From positions 2,046,001-2,110,000 of the forward strand of contig NZ_JAGIOP010000002.1 of NCBI RefSeq assembly GCF_017876775.1: a DNA stretch of 64,000 nt, given 5' to 3'. The translations under genes were made by a program, and so were the position numbers. Under the pieces are notes generated by a model. It was given only the letters and a program-made list of their open reading frames with translations, had not been told where the DNA came from and ran no database searches. This document shows, in pieces, positions 55,054 to 64,000 of the stretch. This stretch comes from Mycolicibacterium lutetiense (GTDB lineage Bacteria; Actinomycetota; Actinomycetes; Mycobacteriales; Mycobacteriaceae). How positions within the stretch are numbered: the stretch's first letter is position 1; every line of letters starts with the position of its first letter.

Positions 55054-56241
55054 TCAGCCCAGGACGTCGGAGATGGGGGCGCCTGCGGCGATCTTGCCGC
55101 GGGCCTTCATCACCTTGCCGGGCATACCGCCGCCGACCACACCGACCACGACACCGTCGCGCTCGTAGAAAGCCAGGAACTTGCGGCCGTCGTCCTCGAC
55201 GACGTGCACCACATCGTCGGCCTCGGGCTCACCGAGGCACTGGATCTTGACGTCGTACTGATCGCTCCAGAAGTACGGCACCGACACCACGGGCGAGGCC
55301 TCCTGGCCCAGGATCGCCGGCACCATGGCCCGCGCCTGATCGGCGACGTTGCTCCAATGCTCGACGCGCGCTTGGTCACCCACGTGATCACGCCACGACG
55401 CGACATCGCCGATGGCCCACACACCCGCGGCGCTGGCTCGGCCCACCTCGTCGCACACCACACCGTTGTCGAGCGCGATCCCGCTGCCCTCGAGCCACTC
55501 GACCGCCGGCTGCGAACCGATACCGACCACCACCAGATCGGCGTCGAGTACGGTGCCGTCGCCCAGGACGACCTGCTCGACCTTGTCCGCGCCCCGCACC
55601 TCGCTCACGCCGATACCGCAGCGCACGTCGACGCCCTCGGCCTGATGCAGGCGGGTCACCAGGGCACCGATCTGCTCACCCAGCACCGAGGCCAGCGGCG
55701 TCGGCTGCGGCTCCACGAGCGTCACCTCGACGCCCAGCTTGCGCAGGCTCGCGGCCACCTCGCAGCCGATGAAGCCGGCACCGACCACCACTGCCCGCTG
55801 AGCCCGCTCGGCGTGCTCGCGCAGGGCCATGCTCTCGGCGTAGGACCGCAACACGTGGATTCCGGCCAGATCGCCGAAGGACCGGATGCGCCTGGGCACC
55901 AGCCCGGTAGCGATGATGAGCTCGTCGTAGGCCACGTCGCTGCCGTCGGCCAGTTTCAGCGTTTTGGCGGCAGTATCGACCGACTGCGCGGCCGAGCCGA
56001 GCCGCAGCGTGATGTCATTCTCGGCGTAGAACTCGGCCGGCTTGAGCGTGACGTCGTCAGTCTCGGCGCGCAGCACTTCCTTGGACAGCGGGGGCCGATC
56101 GTAGGGCAGATGGTTCTCGTCGCTGACGATCGTGATGGGCCCGGTGTACTCCGATCGACGGAGCTGTTCGGCCGTCCGGGCCGCGGCCAAGCCGCCACCG
56201 ACGATGACAATGCCCGCAGCTGATCCCGTTGAAGTAGTCAC
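55054..56241 (-). CDS. NAD(P)/FAD-dependent ferredoxin-type reductase
   Basis: The product is 395 aa. The FAD motif is GIVIVGGGLAAARTAEQLRR; the NAD(P) motif is VVVGAGFIGCEVAASLRKLGVEVTLVE; the second FAD motif is near GVWAIGDVASW. This fits the rubredoxin/ferredoxin reductase group used with P450s or Rieske oxygenases. It seems to correspond to M. tuberculosis Rv0688, encoded next to the mycofactocin-type SDR Rv0687. Here the arginine cluster separates the two. The electron acceptor is unknown. Confidence 0.9.
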   Translation of the reverse strand: MTTSTGSAAGIVIVGGGLAAARTAEQLRRSEYTGPITIVSDENHLPYDRPPLSKEVLRAETDDVTLKPAEFYAENDITLRLGSAAQSVDTAAKTLKLADGSDVAYDELIIATGLVPRRIRSFGDLAGIHVLRSYAESMALREHAERAQRAVVVGAGFIGCEVAASLRKLGVEVTLVEPQPTPLASVLGEQIGALVTRLHQAEGVDVRCGIGVSEVRGADKVEQVVLGDGTVLDADLVVVGIGSQPAVEWLEGSGIALDNGVVCDEVGRASAAGVWAIGDVASWRDHVGDQARVEHWSNVADQARAMVPAILGQEASPVVSVPYFWSDQYDVKIQCLGEPEADDVVHVVEDDGRKFLAFYERDGVVVGVVGGGMPGKVMKARGKIAAGAPISDVLG

Positions 56242-56311
56242 GTGGGGTTTTTACACGATCGCGGTTGAGTGTTGTAGGGCACCCTATGTTTGCGCAGGCC
56301 ACCGGCTCACC

Positions 56312-56791
56312 TCAGGACCGGCCCCGTTCGATGACATTCGTGAGCACCACGATGCTTTCGCTGCGCTCGATGCGCGCCGTTGAGCGGATACGTTCCAGGG
56401 CCTCCTCAAGGTGGCGCATGTCGCGTGCCAGCACGTGCAGGATGGCGTCGGCGGTACCGGTGACCGTTGCCGCACTGACCACTTCGGGAATATCGATCCA
56501 GGCCGCGCGCAGCTGGTCCGGGGCGATGGTGCCCTGGCAGAACACCTGCACGTACGCCTCGGTGCGCCAGCCCAGGACATTGCGGTCGATCACCGTGGTG
56601 AAACCCCGGATCACCCCGTCGGCGACCATACGGTCCACCCGGCGCTTGACCGCGGGCGCCGACAGGTTCACCCGCTGGCCGATCTCGGCGAACGTTGCCC
56701 TGGCGTGCTCGGTGAGCACGGCCAGGATCTGCTCGTCGGTGTCGTCCAGACGCTCCACATCGACCTCCACGCAACAAACCGCCGCCATCAC
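56312..56791 (-). CDS. Lrp/AsnC-family transcriptional regulator
   Basis: The product is 159 aa. The N-terminal HTH is LDDTDEQILAVLTEHARATFAEIGQRVNLSAPAVKRRVDRM. A C-terminal RAM ligand-binding domain follows (VVSAATVTGTADAILHVLARDMRHLEEALERI). It is divergent from the arginine catabolic operon, as Rv2324 is in M. tuberculosis, and is the likely activator or sensor for arginine/ornithine. The 80-bp gap holds a TTGAT-N6-ATCAA dyad (56837-56852) that could be its site. Confidence 0.9.
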   Translation of the reverse strand: MMAAVCCVEVDVERLDDTDEQILAVLTEHARATFAEIGQRVNLSAPAVKRRVDRMVADGVIRGFTTVIDRNVLGWRTEAYVQVFCQGTIAPDQLRAAWIDIPEVVSAATVTGTADAILHVLARDMRHLEEALERIRSTARIERSESIVVLTNVIERGRS

Positions 56792-56836
56792 CGGGCAAAT
56801 GCAATATATCCCTGCCCAAGACGCAACAGGTAGAGA

Positions 56837-56852
56837 TTGATTGCGCCATCAA
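56837..56852. promoter_or_regulatory. Candidate Lrp operator before the arginine operon
   Basis: TTGAT, TGCGCC, ATCAA: 5-bp perfect arms, 20 bp before the guanidino-hydrolase ATG. A nearby A/T-rich stretch (GCAATATATCCC) may be promoter. The assignment rests on position next to the Lrp gene. Confidence 0.4.
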
Positions 56853-56871
56853 CCCTTCATATCGTCGAAAG

Positions 56872-57738
56872 ATGACGATTTTCGATGAAGTCATGCCTGA
56901 CGCTGTGCCCGCATCCGGTACCGCGGTGTCCCCCGCGCGGACCATGACGATCCGCCACTACGCCATGACGGCCCCGGAACACTTCACCGTCGAATACGCC
57001 ATCAACCCGTGGATGGACACCGCAACCCCCGTGGACACCGCACTCGCGCTGGACCAGTGGGACACGCTGCGCCGGGTGTACGCCGACCTGGGCCACACCG
57101 TCGACTCGGTGACACCGCGCAGAGGTCTGCCCGACATGGTCTACGCCGCCAACGGCGGCTTCCTGGTCGGAGACACCGCCGTGGTGGCGCGCTTCGCCTA
57201 TCCACAACGCGCCGGCGAGGCCGACGCCTACGCCGAGTGGATGACCGCCGCCGGCTACCGGACCGTGTTCACCCACCACGTCAACGAAGGCCAGGGCGAC
57301 CTGCTGCTCGTCGGGTCAAACCTGCTGGCCGGATACGGTTTTCGCACCGACCGGCGTGCCCACGCCGAGATCGCGGCCGCCACCGGCCTGGACGTGACCG
57401 GCCTGGAACTCATCGACCCGCGCTTCTACCACCTCGATACCGCGCTGGCGGTGCTCGACGACTCGACGATCGCCTACTATCCCCCGGCCTTCAGTGACGA
57501 CGCCCGCCGACGGATTACCGAACTGTTCGGCGACGCCATCGAAGTCGGCTCGGCCGACGCCTACGTGCTGGGCCTCAATGTGGTGTCCGACGGCCGGCAC
57601 GTCGTGATGCCTTCCGCCGCCACGGGATTCGCCGACCAACTGCGCCGGGCCGGCTTCGAGCCGATCGGCGTCGACCTGTCCGAACTCCTCAAAGGCGGCG
57701 GATCCGTCAAATGCTGCACCCTGGAGCGGTATCCATGA
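56872..57738 (+). CDS. Guanidino-group hydrolase (DDAH / arginine dihydrolase-like)
   Basis: The product is 288 aa of the amidinotransferase/pentein fold. Active-site features are the N-terminal EYAINPWM (44-48 region), the His in FYHLDTALAV (H188) and the C-terminal nucleophile in GGGSVKCCTLERYP (C281 or C282). The M. tuberculosis counterpart Rv2323c is usually annotated dimethylargininase. Because the next gene is ornithine aminotransferase, an enzyme that makes ornithine from arginine would fit better than one that makes citrulline. It overlaps rocD by 4 bp or more depending on start choice. Confidence 0.85.
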   Translation: MTIFDEVMPDAVPASGTAVSPARTMTIRHYAMTAPEHFTVEYAINPWMDTATPVDTALALDQWDTLRRVYADLGHTVDSVTPRRGLPDMVYAANGGFLVGDTAVVARFAYPQRAGEADAYAEWMTAAGYRTVFTHHVNEGQGDLLLVGSNLLAGYGFRTDRRAHAEIAAATGLDVTGLELIDPRFYHLDTALAVLDDSTIAYYPPAFSDDARRRITELFGDAIEVGSADAYVLGLNVVSDGRHVVMPSAATGFADQLRRAGFEPIGVDLSELLKGGGSVKCCTLERYP

Positions 57739-58985
57739 CCATGGTGGACAGCGTGGACAACCAGACCACCCCGGACCCTGCGATCGCAGCCGCGATCGCG
57801 CTCGACCACCGCCATGTCGCCCACAACTACTCACCGCTGCCGGTGGTCGCCGAAAGCGCCGAAGGGGCCTGGATCACCGATGTGACCGGCCGGCGCTACC
57901 TCGATTGCCTGGCCGCCTATTCGGCGGTCAACTTCGGCCACCGCAATCCCGAGATCACCGCCGCCGCACACGCCCAGCTGGACCGGCTGACCCTGGTGAG
58001 CCGCGCCTTCCACTCCGACCAGCTCGGTCCGTTCGCCGAGGCCCTGGCCGAGTTGTGCGGCAAAGACATGGTGCTGCCGATGAACAGCGGTGCCGAGGCC
58101 GTGGAGAGCGGTATCAAGGTGGCCCGCAAGTGGGCCACCGACGTCAAAGGTGTGCCCGCCGGAGAATCCAATATCGTGGTGGCGCATAACAACTTCCACG
58201 GTCGCACCACGACCATCATCAGTTTCTCCGACGACGACGCTGCGCGCCGCGGCTTCGGCCCCTACACGCCCGGCTTCCGCTCGGTGCCCTTCGGGGACCA
58301 TCGGGCGCTGACCGAGGCGATCGATGCGAACACGGCCGCGGTCCTGATCGAGCCCATCCAGGGCGAGGCAGGCATCATCGTTCCGCCCGACGACTACCTG
58401 CCGAGGGTCCGCGACATCTGTTCGCGCAACAACGTCCTGATGATCGCCGACGAGATCCAGTCCGGCCTGGCCCGCACCGGCAAGACCTTCGCCTGTGAGC
58501 ACTGGGCCGTGGTTCCCGACATGTATCTGCTCGGCAAAGCCCTGGGCGGCGGAGTGGTGCCACTGTCCGCGGTGGTGGCCGACCGCGAGATCCTGGGAGT
58601 GCTGCACCCCGGTGAGCACGGCTCCACCTTCGGCGGCAACCCGTTGGCCGCGGCCATCGGCACCACCGTGGTGGAGATGCTGCGTCGAGGCGAATTCCAG
58701 CTGCGATCAACCCAACTCGGAGAACACCTGCACGCCCGACTGACCGGGTTGATCGGGCGCGGCGTGACTGCCGTGCGCGGCATGGGCCTGTGGGCCGGAG
58801 TGGACATCGACCCAGACCTGGGTACCGGTAAGCAGATCGGTCTCGCGCTGGCCGAACGCGGCGTGCTGGTCAAAGACACCCACGGATCGACCCTGCGGTT
58901 CGCCCCACCTCTGGTGGTGACGGCCGATGAGCTGGACTGGGCCGTTGACCAATTCGCCGACACCCTGGTGCAGGCGCGCCGATAA
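57735..58985 (+). CDS. rocD: Ornithine--oxo-acid transaminase
   Basis: The product is about 416 aa from ATG at 57735 (overlapping the upstream TGA as ATGA); an in-frame start further upstream at 57711 is less likely. Class III PLP aminotransferase: MNSGAEAVESGIKVARKW, VLIADEIQSGLARTGK-like MIADEIQSG, and the Schiff-base Lys in LLGKALGGGVVPLSAVVA. It converts ornithine to glutamate semialdehyde. In M. tuberculosis the gene is split into rocD1 and rocD2; here it is intact. Confidence 0.93.
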   Translation: MTMVDSVDNQTTPDPAIAAAIALDHRHVAHNYSPLPVVAESAEGAWITDVTGRRYLDCLAAYSAVNFGHRNPEITAAAHAQLDRLTLVSRAFHSDQLGPFAEALAELCGKDMVLPMNSGAEAVESGIKVARKWATDVKGVPAGESNIVVAHNNFHGRTTTIISFSDDDAARRGFGPYTPGFRSVPFGDHRALTEAIDANTAAVLIEPIQGEAGIIVPPDDYLPRVRDICSRNNVLMIADEIQSGLARTGKTFACEHWAVVPDMYLLGKALGGGVVPLSAVVADREILGVLHPGEHGSTFGGNPLAAAIGTTVVEMLRRGEFQLRSTQLGEHLHARLTGLIGRGVTAVRGMGLWAGVDIDPDLGTGKQIGLALAERGVLVKDTHGSTLRFAPPLVVTADELDWAVDQFADTLVQARR

Positions 58986-59012
58986 TCGGTTGAACGGCAG
59001 CAAGGAGGCACT

Positions 59013-60521
59013 ATGTCCGCCCCAGCCAACAACCTGACCAGCCAGATGTTGCGGCGCAGGCCGGTCATCGGAGCGCCGGTGGCGCACGGCGCGTCTGATC
59101 ACCTCAAACGAAGTATCGGCACGTTTCAACTGACCCTGTTCGGTGTCGGCGCCACGGTCGGCACCGGTATCTTCATCGTGCTTCAACAGGCGGTCCCCAA
59201 AGCCGGCCCCGCTGTACTGGTGTCGTTCGTGGTGGCCGGCATCGCCGCCGGCCTGTCGGCGATCTGTTATGCCGAAATGGCCTCGGCCGTGCCGGTTTCG
59301 GGGTCAACCTACTCCTACGCCTACACCACCATGGGCGAGTTCATCGCGATGGGCGTCGCGGCCTGCCTGTTGCTCGAATACGGCGTCTCCATGTCGGCCA
59401 CCGCAGTCGGCTGGAGCGGTTATCTCAATCGACTGCTGGACAACCTGTTCGGCTGGCGGTTGCCGCACGCACTGTCCGCGGCCCCGTGGGGCGACAACCC
59501 CGGTGTGATCAACCTGCCCGCGACAGTCCTGATCGTCATGTGCGCGCTCCTGTTGATCCGGGGCGCCAGCGAGTCGGCCGCGGTCAACACGGTCATGGTG
59601 ATCCTCAAGCTGTGTGTGCTCGGCATGTTCGTGGCCATCGCGTTCACCGCCTTCACCACCGATCACTTCGCCGGGTTCTGGGACAAGGGGTTCACCGGAA
59701 TCACCGCTGCGGCCAGCACCATCTTCTTCACCTTCATCGGTCTGGACGCGGTGTCCACAGCGGGCGACGAGGTGAAGAATCCACAGAAGACCATGCCCCG
59801 GGCGATCCTGGTGGCGCTGGTCGTCGTCACCAGCATCTACATCCTGGTCGCCTTCGCAGGCGTGGGCACCCAATCCGCCGACGAGTTCGGTTCCGACGAG
59901 CAGTCCGAGGCCGGGTTGTCGGTGATGCTCACCAACATCCTGCACGGTCAGACCTGGGCCAGCACCGTGCTGGCCATGGGCGCCGTCATCTCGATCTTCT
60001 CGGTGACCCTGGTGGTGATGTACGGCCAGACCCGCATCCTGTTCGCGATGGGCCGTGACGGCCTGCTGCCGTCGATGTTCGCAAAGGTCAACCCGCGCAC
60101 CATGACTCCGGTCAACAACACCATCGTCGTCGCCGCGGTCACGGGCACCCTGGCCGGATTGGTGCCCCTGGACTACCTGTGGGATCTGGTATCGATCGGC
60201 ACGCTGGTGGCGTTCATCGTGGTGTCGACCGGCGTAATCATCCTGCGGGTCCGGGAACCGGACCTGCCGCGGGCCTTCAAGGTTCCCGGTTACCCCGTGA
60301 CGCCGGTCCTTTCGGTGCTGGCCTGCCTGTTCGTGCTCTACGGCCTGCCGCACATCACCTGGCTGTGGTTCAGCATCTGGGTCGCCCTCGTGCTGACGTT
60401 CTACCTCCTGTGGAGCCGGCATCACAGCGCCCTCAACGACGGCGGCGACGGCTACCTCCCCGCAGCGGCTGCCGGTGGGGACGATGTGACGACCGCACCC
60501 GGGACCGAGGAGGCCCGATGA
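59013..60521 (+). CDS. rocE: APC-family amino acid permease (probable arginine/ornithine importer)
   Basis: The product is 502 aa with about 12 membrane helices. The N-terminal consensus GVGATVGTGIFIVLQQAVPKAGPA and SFVVAGIAAGLSAICYAEMAS are characteristic of cationic amino acid transporter (CAT)-like APC proteins. It lies 27 bp after rocD and overlaps the Usp gene (ATGA). Context indicates uptake of arginine or ornithine. The symbol follows the M. tuberculosis naming (Rv2320c). Confidence 0.87.
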   Translation: MSAPANNLTSQMLRRRPVIGAPVAHGASDHLKRSIGTFQLTLFGVGATVGTGIFIVLQQAVPKAGPAVLVSFVVAGIAAGLSAICYAEMASAVPVSGSTYSYAYTTMGEFIAMGVAACLLLEYGVSMSATAVGWSGYLNRLLDNLFGWRLPHALSAAPWGDNPGVINLPATVLIVMCALLLIRGASESAAVNTVMVILKLCVLGMFVAIAFTAFTTDHFAGFWDKGFTGITAAASTIFFTFIGLDAVSTAGDEVKNPQKTMPRAILVALVVVTSIYILVAFAGVGTQSADEFGSDEQSEAGLSVMLTNILHGQTWASTVLAMGAVISIFSVTLVVMYGQTRILFAMGRDGLLPSMFAKVNPRTMTPVNNTIVVAAVTGTLAGLVPLDYLWDLVSIGTLVAFIVVSTGVIILRVREPDLPRAFKVPGYPVTPVLSVLACLFVLYGLPHITWLWFSIWVALVLTFYLLWSRHHSALNDGGDGYLPAAAAGGDDVTTAPGTEEAR

Positions 60522-61399
60522 CCGTCGTCGTCGGGTATCTCGCCGGCAAGGGCGGGGCGTCGGCGCTGCACCTCGGCGTGGGTGCAGCCCGTACCCTGAA
60601 CACCTCGCTGGCGGTGGCCACCGTCGTCCCGCGCCCATGGCTGAACCCGTCACCGGCCCGCGTCGACGCCGAATATGCCGAGTACGCAGCACAATTGGCG
60701 AAATCCTCGGCCGAGCAGGCGCGCGAATACGTGACCGCGCTCGACGATCGCCTTGAGGTCAGCTTCCACAAGTACGCGCACCGTTCGGTATCCGACGGCC
60801 TGATGGCAGCCGTCGAGCAGCTCGAGGCCGAACTACTCGTTCTCGGCTCCGCATCGGAGGGCCAGCTGGGCCAGGTGGTGGTGGGCTCCACCGCCGATCG
60901 GCTGCTGCACTCCTGCCCGGTTCCACTGGCACTCAGCCCGCGCGGCTACCGACGGCCGAAATCGGCTGCACTGGTGCGTATCACCTGCGCCTACCCCGGA
61001 ACCCCCGAAGCGGTGGCGGTGGTCCAGCAGGTGGCCGACCTGAGCCGGCGTCTGGGCACCCCGATGCGGTTGGTCACGTTCGCGGTGCGGGGACGCAACA
61101 TGTACCCGCCGACCGTAGGACTACACGCCGAGGACGCCATCTTGCAGGAGTGGGCGAAACAGGCCCGACGGGCGCTGCTCCGCCTGAGGGATGACAAGGT
61201 GATCGGCGACGAGGTGGATCTGCAGGTCGTCACCGGCAACACCTGGAGCGATGCGATCGATGCCATCGACTGGCTCGACGGCGAGATCCTGGCGATCGGG
61301 ACCTCGCCCGGCGGGGCGGTGGCCCGGGTCTTCCTGGGCTCACACGGGTCAAAGATCCTGCGGCACAGCCCGGTTCCGGTGCTTGTTCTCCCGGGCTGA
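60518..61399 (+). CDS. Tandem universal stress protein (UspA domains)
   Basis: The product is 293 aa from ATG at 60518, overlapping the permease stop by 4 bp. Two Usp domains, about 1-145 and 155-293. Each ends in an ATP-binding-type motif: LGSASEGQLGQVVVGSTADRLLHSCPVPLAL and GTSPGGAVARVFLGSHGSKILRHSPVPVLVL. It is translationally coupled to the permease, suggesting that it regulates the transporter or senses energy state for it. The counterpart in M. tuberculosis is Rv2319c. Confidence 0.9.
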   Translation: MTVVVGYLAGKGGASALHLGVGAARTLNTSLAVATVVPRPWLNPSPARVDAEYAEYAAQLAKSSAEQAREYVTALDDRLEVSFHKYAHRSVSDGLMAAVEQLEAELLVLGSASEGQLGQVVVGSTADRLLHSCPVPLALSPRGYRRPKSAALVRITCAYPGTPEAVAVVQQVADLSRRLGTPMRLVTFAVRGRNMYPPTVGLHAEDAILQEWAKQARRALLRLRDDKVIGDEVDLQVVTGNTWSDAIDAIDWLDGEILAIGTSPGGAVARVFLGSHGSKILRHSPVPVLVLPG

Positions 61400-61412
61400 C
61401 CGCGAAGGAGCG

Positions 61413-62336
<924 letters not shown>

Positions 62337-62345
62337 TCAATGGGA

Positions 62346-63185
62346 TCAGAGCTCGGCAATGATCTGCTGCCGTTTCGCGGTGTACTCGTCGTCACTGATG
62401 GCACCGGTGGCACGCAGGGTCTCCAGTTCCTGAAGGCGTTGCGCGGTAGAGGGCGCCGGTGGCGCAAGGAACGGTGCCGACGACGGAGCCGGAGCGGCTG
62501 CCTGCGGGGCCGACGCCGTCTGCTGCGTGACCGCGCGCCGCACCACGGCCTGGACCTGCTCACGCACCGCCGGATTGGCCCGCAGGTCGACCATGTTGTC
62601 GATGCCGATGCCGTTTGCCTTGAGGATCTGCAGGATCTCCATCAGCGGGCCGGACTGACCGGTCAGGTCATAGGTCCGGTTGTCCGCGGCGAGCGTGAAC
62701 GTCGCCGGCATCAGCCCGCTGACCAGACTGCTTCTCTCCCAATCGATCCGGTACTCGTTGGTGGCGGGGTCGACCAGTACGGCCAGTTTCCGGTTGGTGA
62801 TCATCGGAAGCCTCGACACTGAGGCGAGCACCCGGTCCTGACTGGCGAACGGTGCGATGCCGGGTCCGGAGATCTGCAGATCCAACTTCACCAACGGCTG
62901 CTCGTTGATGCGGGTGCCGGTCTCGTGGATACCGGTGACCTGGGCCAGGGCCAGCACACCCACCTGTTCGAGTTTCTCGTTCTGCGCCGCCGACTTCGAC
63001 CCGGCGGCCGTAATCCCGAGCGCGATCAACACGTCGATGGCGGTGATCAACAGGCCCGCCCAGAACATCCACTTCATCATCGGATCGGCTCCGGAGACGA
63101 AGTAGATGACCAGGAAGATCGGGCCGACGATGCCGCACATCAACACGAAAGACTGAATGCGCACGTACCGCCAAAATGTGGACAT
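62346..63185 (-). CDS. Membrane protein with C-terminal SHOCT domain
   Basis: The product is 279 aa from ATG at 63185 with GCAGGAG upstream; a longer open frame has no start signal. Two N-terminal membrane helices (about 9-30 and 38-58) are followed by a soluble domain, then a Pro/Ala linker (about 222-250). The C-terminal SHOCT motif is QRLQELETLRATGAISDDEYTAKRQQIIAEL. SHOCT domains are thought to mediate oligomerisation or protein contacts. The function is unknown. Confidence 0.8.
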   Translation of the reverse strand: MSTFWRYVRIQSFVLMCGIVGPIFLVIYFVSGADPMMKWMFWAGLLITAIDVLIALGITAAGSKSAAQNEKLEQVGVLALAQVTGIHETGTRINEQPLVKLDLQISGPGIAPFASQDRVLASVSRLPMITNRKLAVLVDPATNEYRIDWERSSLVSGLMPATFTLAADNRTYDLTGQSGPLMEILQILKANGIGIDNMVDLRANPAVREQVQAVVRRAVTQQTASAPQAAAPAPSSAPFLAPPAPSTAQRLQELETLRATGAISDDEYTAKRQQIIAEL

Positions 63186-63241
63186 CACAGGCTCCTGCCG
63201 TCGGTTGGGCGCCCTCAGATTAGCGCCCACGGCCACCCTGA

Positions 63242-64000
63242 TCAGGAGTGAACGACGCCGCCCGTCGCGCCGTCCACCGGCACGGTCTGCTGCTGCATCG
63301 GCGACGGGCCCAGCATCCGGTACAAGGGCCAGGTCCACCGATAGCCACCGCTGCTCGAGCGCGCGTAGCTGGTGTGCACCGCCACCGCGGTGGCCGTCAC
63401 CTCGTCGGCGTCCTCGTCGTAGTCACAGACCGCATCGCCGCGATCACACACGCTGATCGTGCGACTGCCGACCGACGGCAACAGCGGTGCCGGGGCGTGG
63501 GCCAGGAGCGGCCAATCCTGCGCGACACCCTTGCCGGTGCCGCTCACCATCGTGGCCGTACCCAGGTTGACGGTGGGATCGGCCGGCAAGCGGTCACCGT
63601 CGGCGACCAACAGAGCCGCGGTCAGATTCGGGCTCTCCGCCAATGTGGCCAGATTGCGGTGGACCACCATCGCGCCCTGCGAATAGCCGGCCAGTACAAC
63701 CTCGCTGGACGGGCACCGCTGGGTGAATCCGGCATATTGATTCGCCAACGCCGCCACCCCGGCATCGACACTGCTCATGAAACCGCCCCAGCCCAGCAGA
63801 TCGCCGTCCGCGGGCACCGGCGCAGCCGGGTAGGCCACCGCCTCGGCCGTCATCGACCGACCGTCCTGCTGCACCCATACGGACAGATCACGCAGAGAGT
63901 TGTAGACCACCCGGCCCATGCCGGCATCAACCGTCGGATTGTCGCGCTCACCCGAACCGGCGACACCGATCCAGTGCACGTCGGGGCACCCGGGGCTCGC
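63242..64000 (-). CDS. Cutinase-family serine esterase (5' truncated by window edge)
   Basis: The frame is open to base 64000, so the start is outside the window; the visible N-terminus reads ASPGCPDVHWIGVAGS, a cutinase-type beginning with a Cys. The nucleophile elbow is GYSQGAM. The Asp-containing disulfide loop is VCDRGDAVCDYDED, and the catalytic His is in VAVHTSYARSS. In mycobacteria these are secreted esterases/phospholipases (Culp-type); a signal peptide is expected upstream. The C-terminal tail is short. Confidence 0.85.
   Translation of the reverse strand, partial: ASPGCPDVHWIGVAGSGERDNPTVDAGMGRVVYNSLRDLSVWVQQDGRSMTAEAVAYPAAPVPADGDLLGWGGFMSSVDAGVAALANQYAGFTQRCPSSEVVLAGYSQGAMVVHRNLATLAESPNLTAALLVADGDRLPADPTVNLGTATMVSGTGKGVAQDWPLLAHAPAPLLPSVGSRTISVCDRGDAVCDYDEDADEVTATAVAVHTSYARSSSGGYRWTWPLYRMLGPSPMQQQTVPVDGATGGVVHS

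Noticed and set aside
57711..58985. Split of rocD into two genes, as in M. tuberculosis
   Set aside because: The frame is continuous with all PLP aminotransferase motifs in one protein, so the gene is intact here.
59304..60692. Open frame of about 460 codons opposite the amino acid permease
   Set aside because: It is an Arg/Gly/Asp/His-rich shadow of a membrane-protein gene and shows no domain.

Overview
The window is a high-GC, gene-dense actinobacterial chromosome segment. Gene content and order point to a Mycobacterium/Mycolicibacterium species: secY-adk-map-sigL-rslA, tandem LCM-type methyltransferases beside secY, sppA beside rplO, a sulfatase/FGE operon between the spc and S10 ribosomal operons, a complete mycofactocin (mft) cluster, and an Lrp/guanidino-hydrolase/rocD/permease/Usp arginine cluster. 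Much of this order matches the M. tuberculosis Rv0687-Rv0737 and Rv2319c-Rv2324 blocks as I remember them. I saw no tRNA, rRNA, insertion sequence, prophage or CRISPR array.

Layout. 1-2157: the 3' part of a GAF histidine kinase, a very short truncated ORF, a lipoprotein and a MarR regulator. 2206-6702: an uncharacterised four-gene operon on the minus strand (ThDP enzyme, SRPBCC protein, KAS III-like enzyme, PLP aminotransferase). A methyltransferase lies divergent to it. 7578-11612: rslA, sigL, map, adk, secY. 11916-15601: four tandem paralogous methyltransferases. Then an MFS symporter, sppA and an LLM oxidoreductase. 20108-24316: spc operon (rplO to rplN). 24502-32977: FGE, lipoprotein, sulfatase, TetR, FAD oxidoreductase and MBL alkylsulfatase. 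33263-38595: S10 operon (rpsQ to rpsJ). 39051-45226: hotdog protein, NTF2-like protein, carboxylesterase, P450, TetR and an MFS drug exporter. 45156-52364: mftG-F-E-D-C-B-A with divergent mftR. 52259-56241: PhyH-like oxygenase, an ECF sigma/VOC pair and a ferredoxin-type reductase. 56312-61399: arginine catabolism. 61413-64000: mycofactocin-type SDR, SHOCT membrane protein and a partial cutinase.

How it fits together. The most interesting observation is a SigL-type promoter (TGAACC-N16-CGTGTC) directly upstream of the uncharacterised operon at 2206-6702. A near-identical box (TGAACC-N16-CGTATC) lies upstream of sigL about 2 kb away. This predicts that the neighbouring sigma factor/anti-sigma pair controls a small, apparently undescribed biosynthetic pathway, whose KAS III-like member has lost the catalytic His. 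The mycofactocin cluster is complete and is followed about 9 kb on by its characteristic SDR client. The arginine cluster, which in M. tuberculosis lies elsewhere, sits between the ferredoxin-type reductase and that SDR. Both ribosomal operons end in GNRA-like-loop terminators that share an 18-nt 3' UTR motif.
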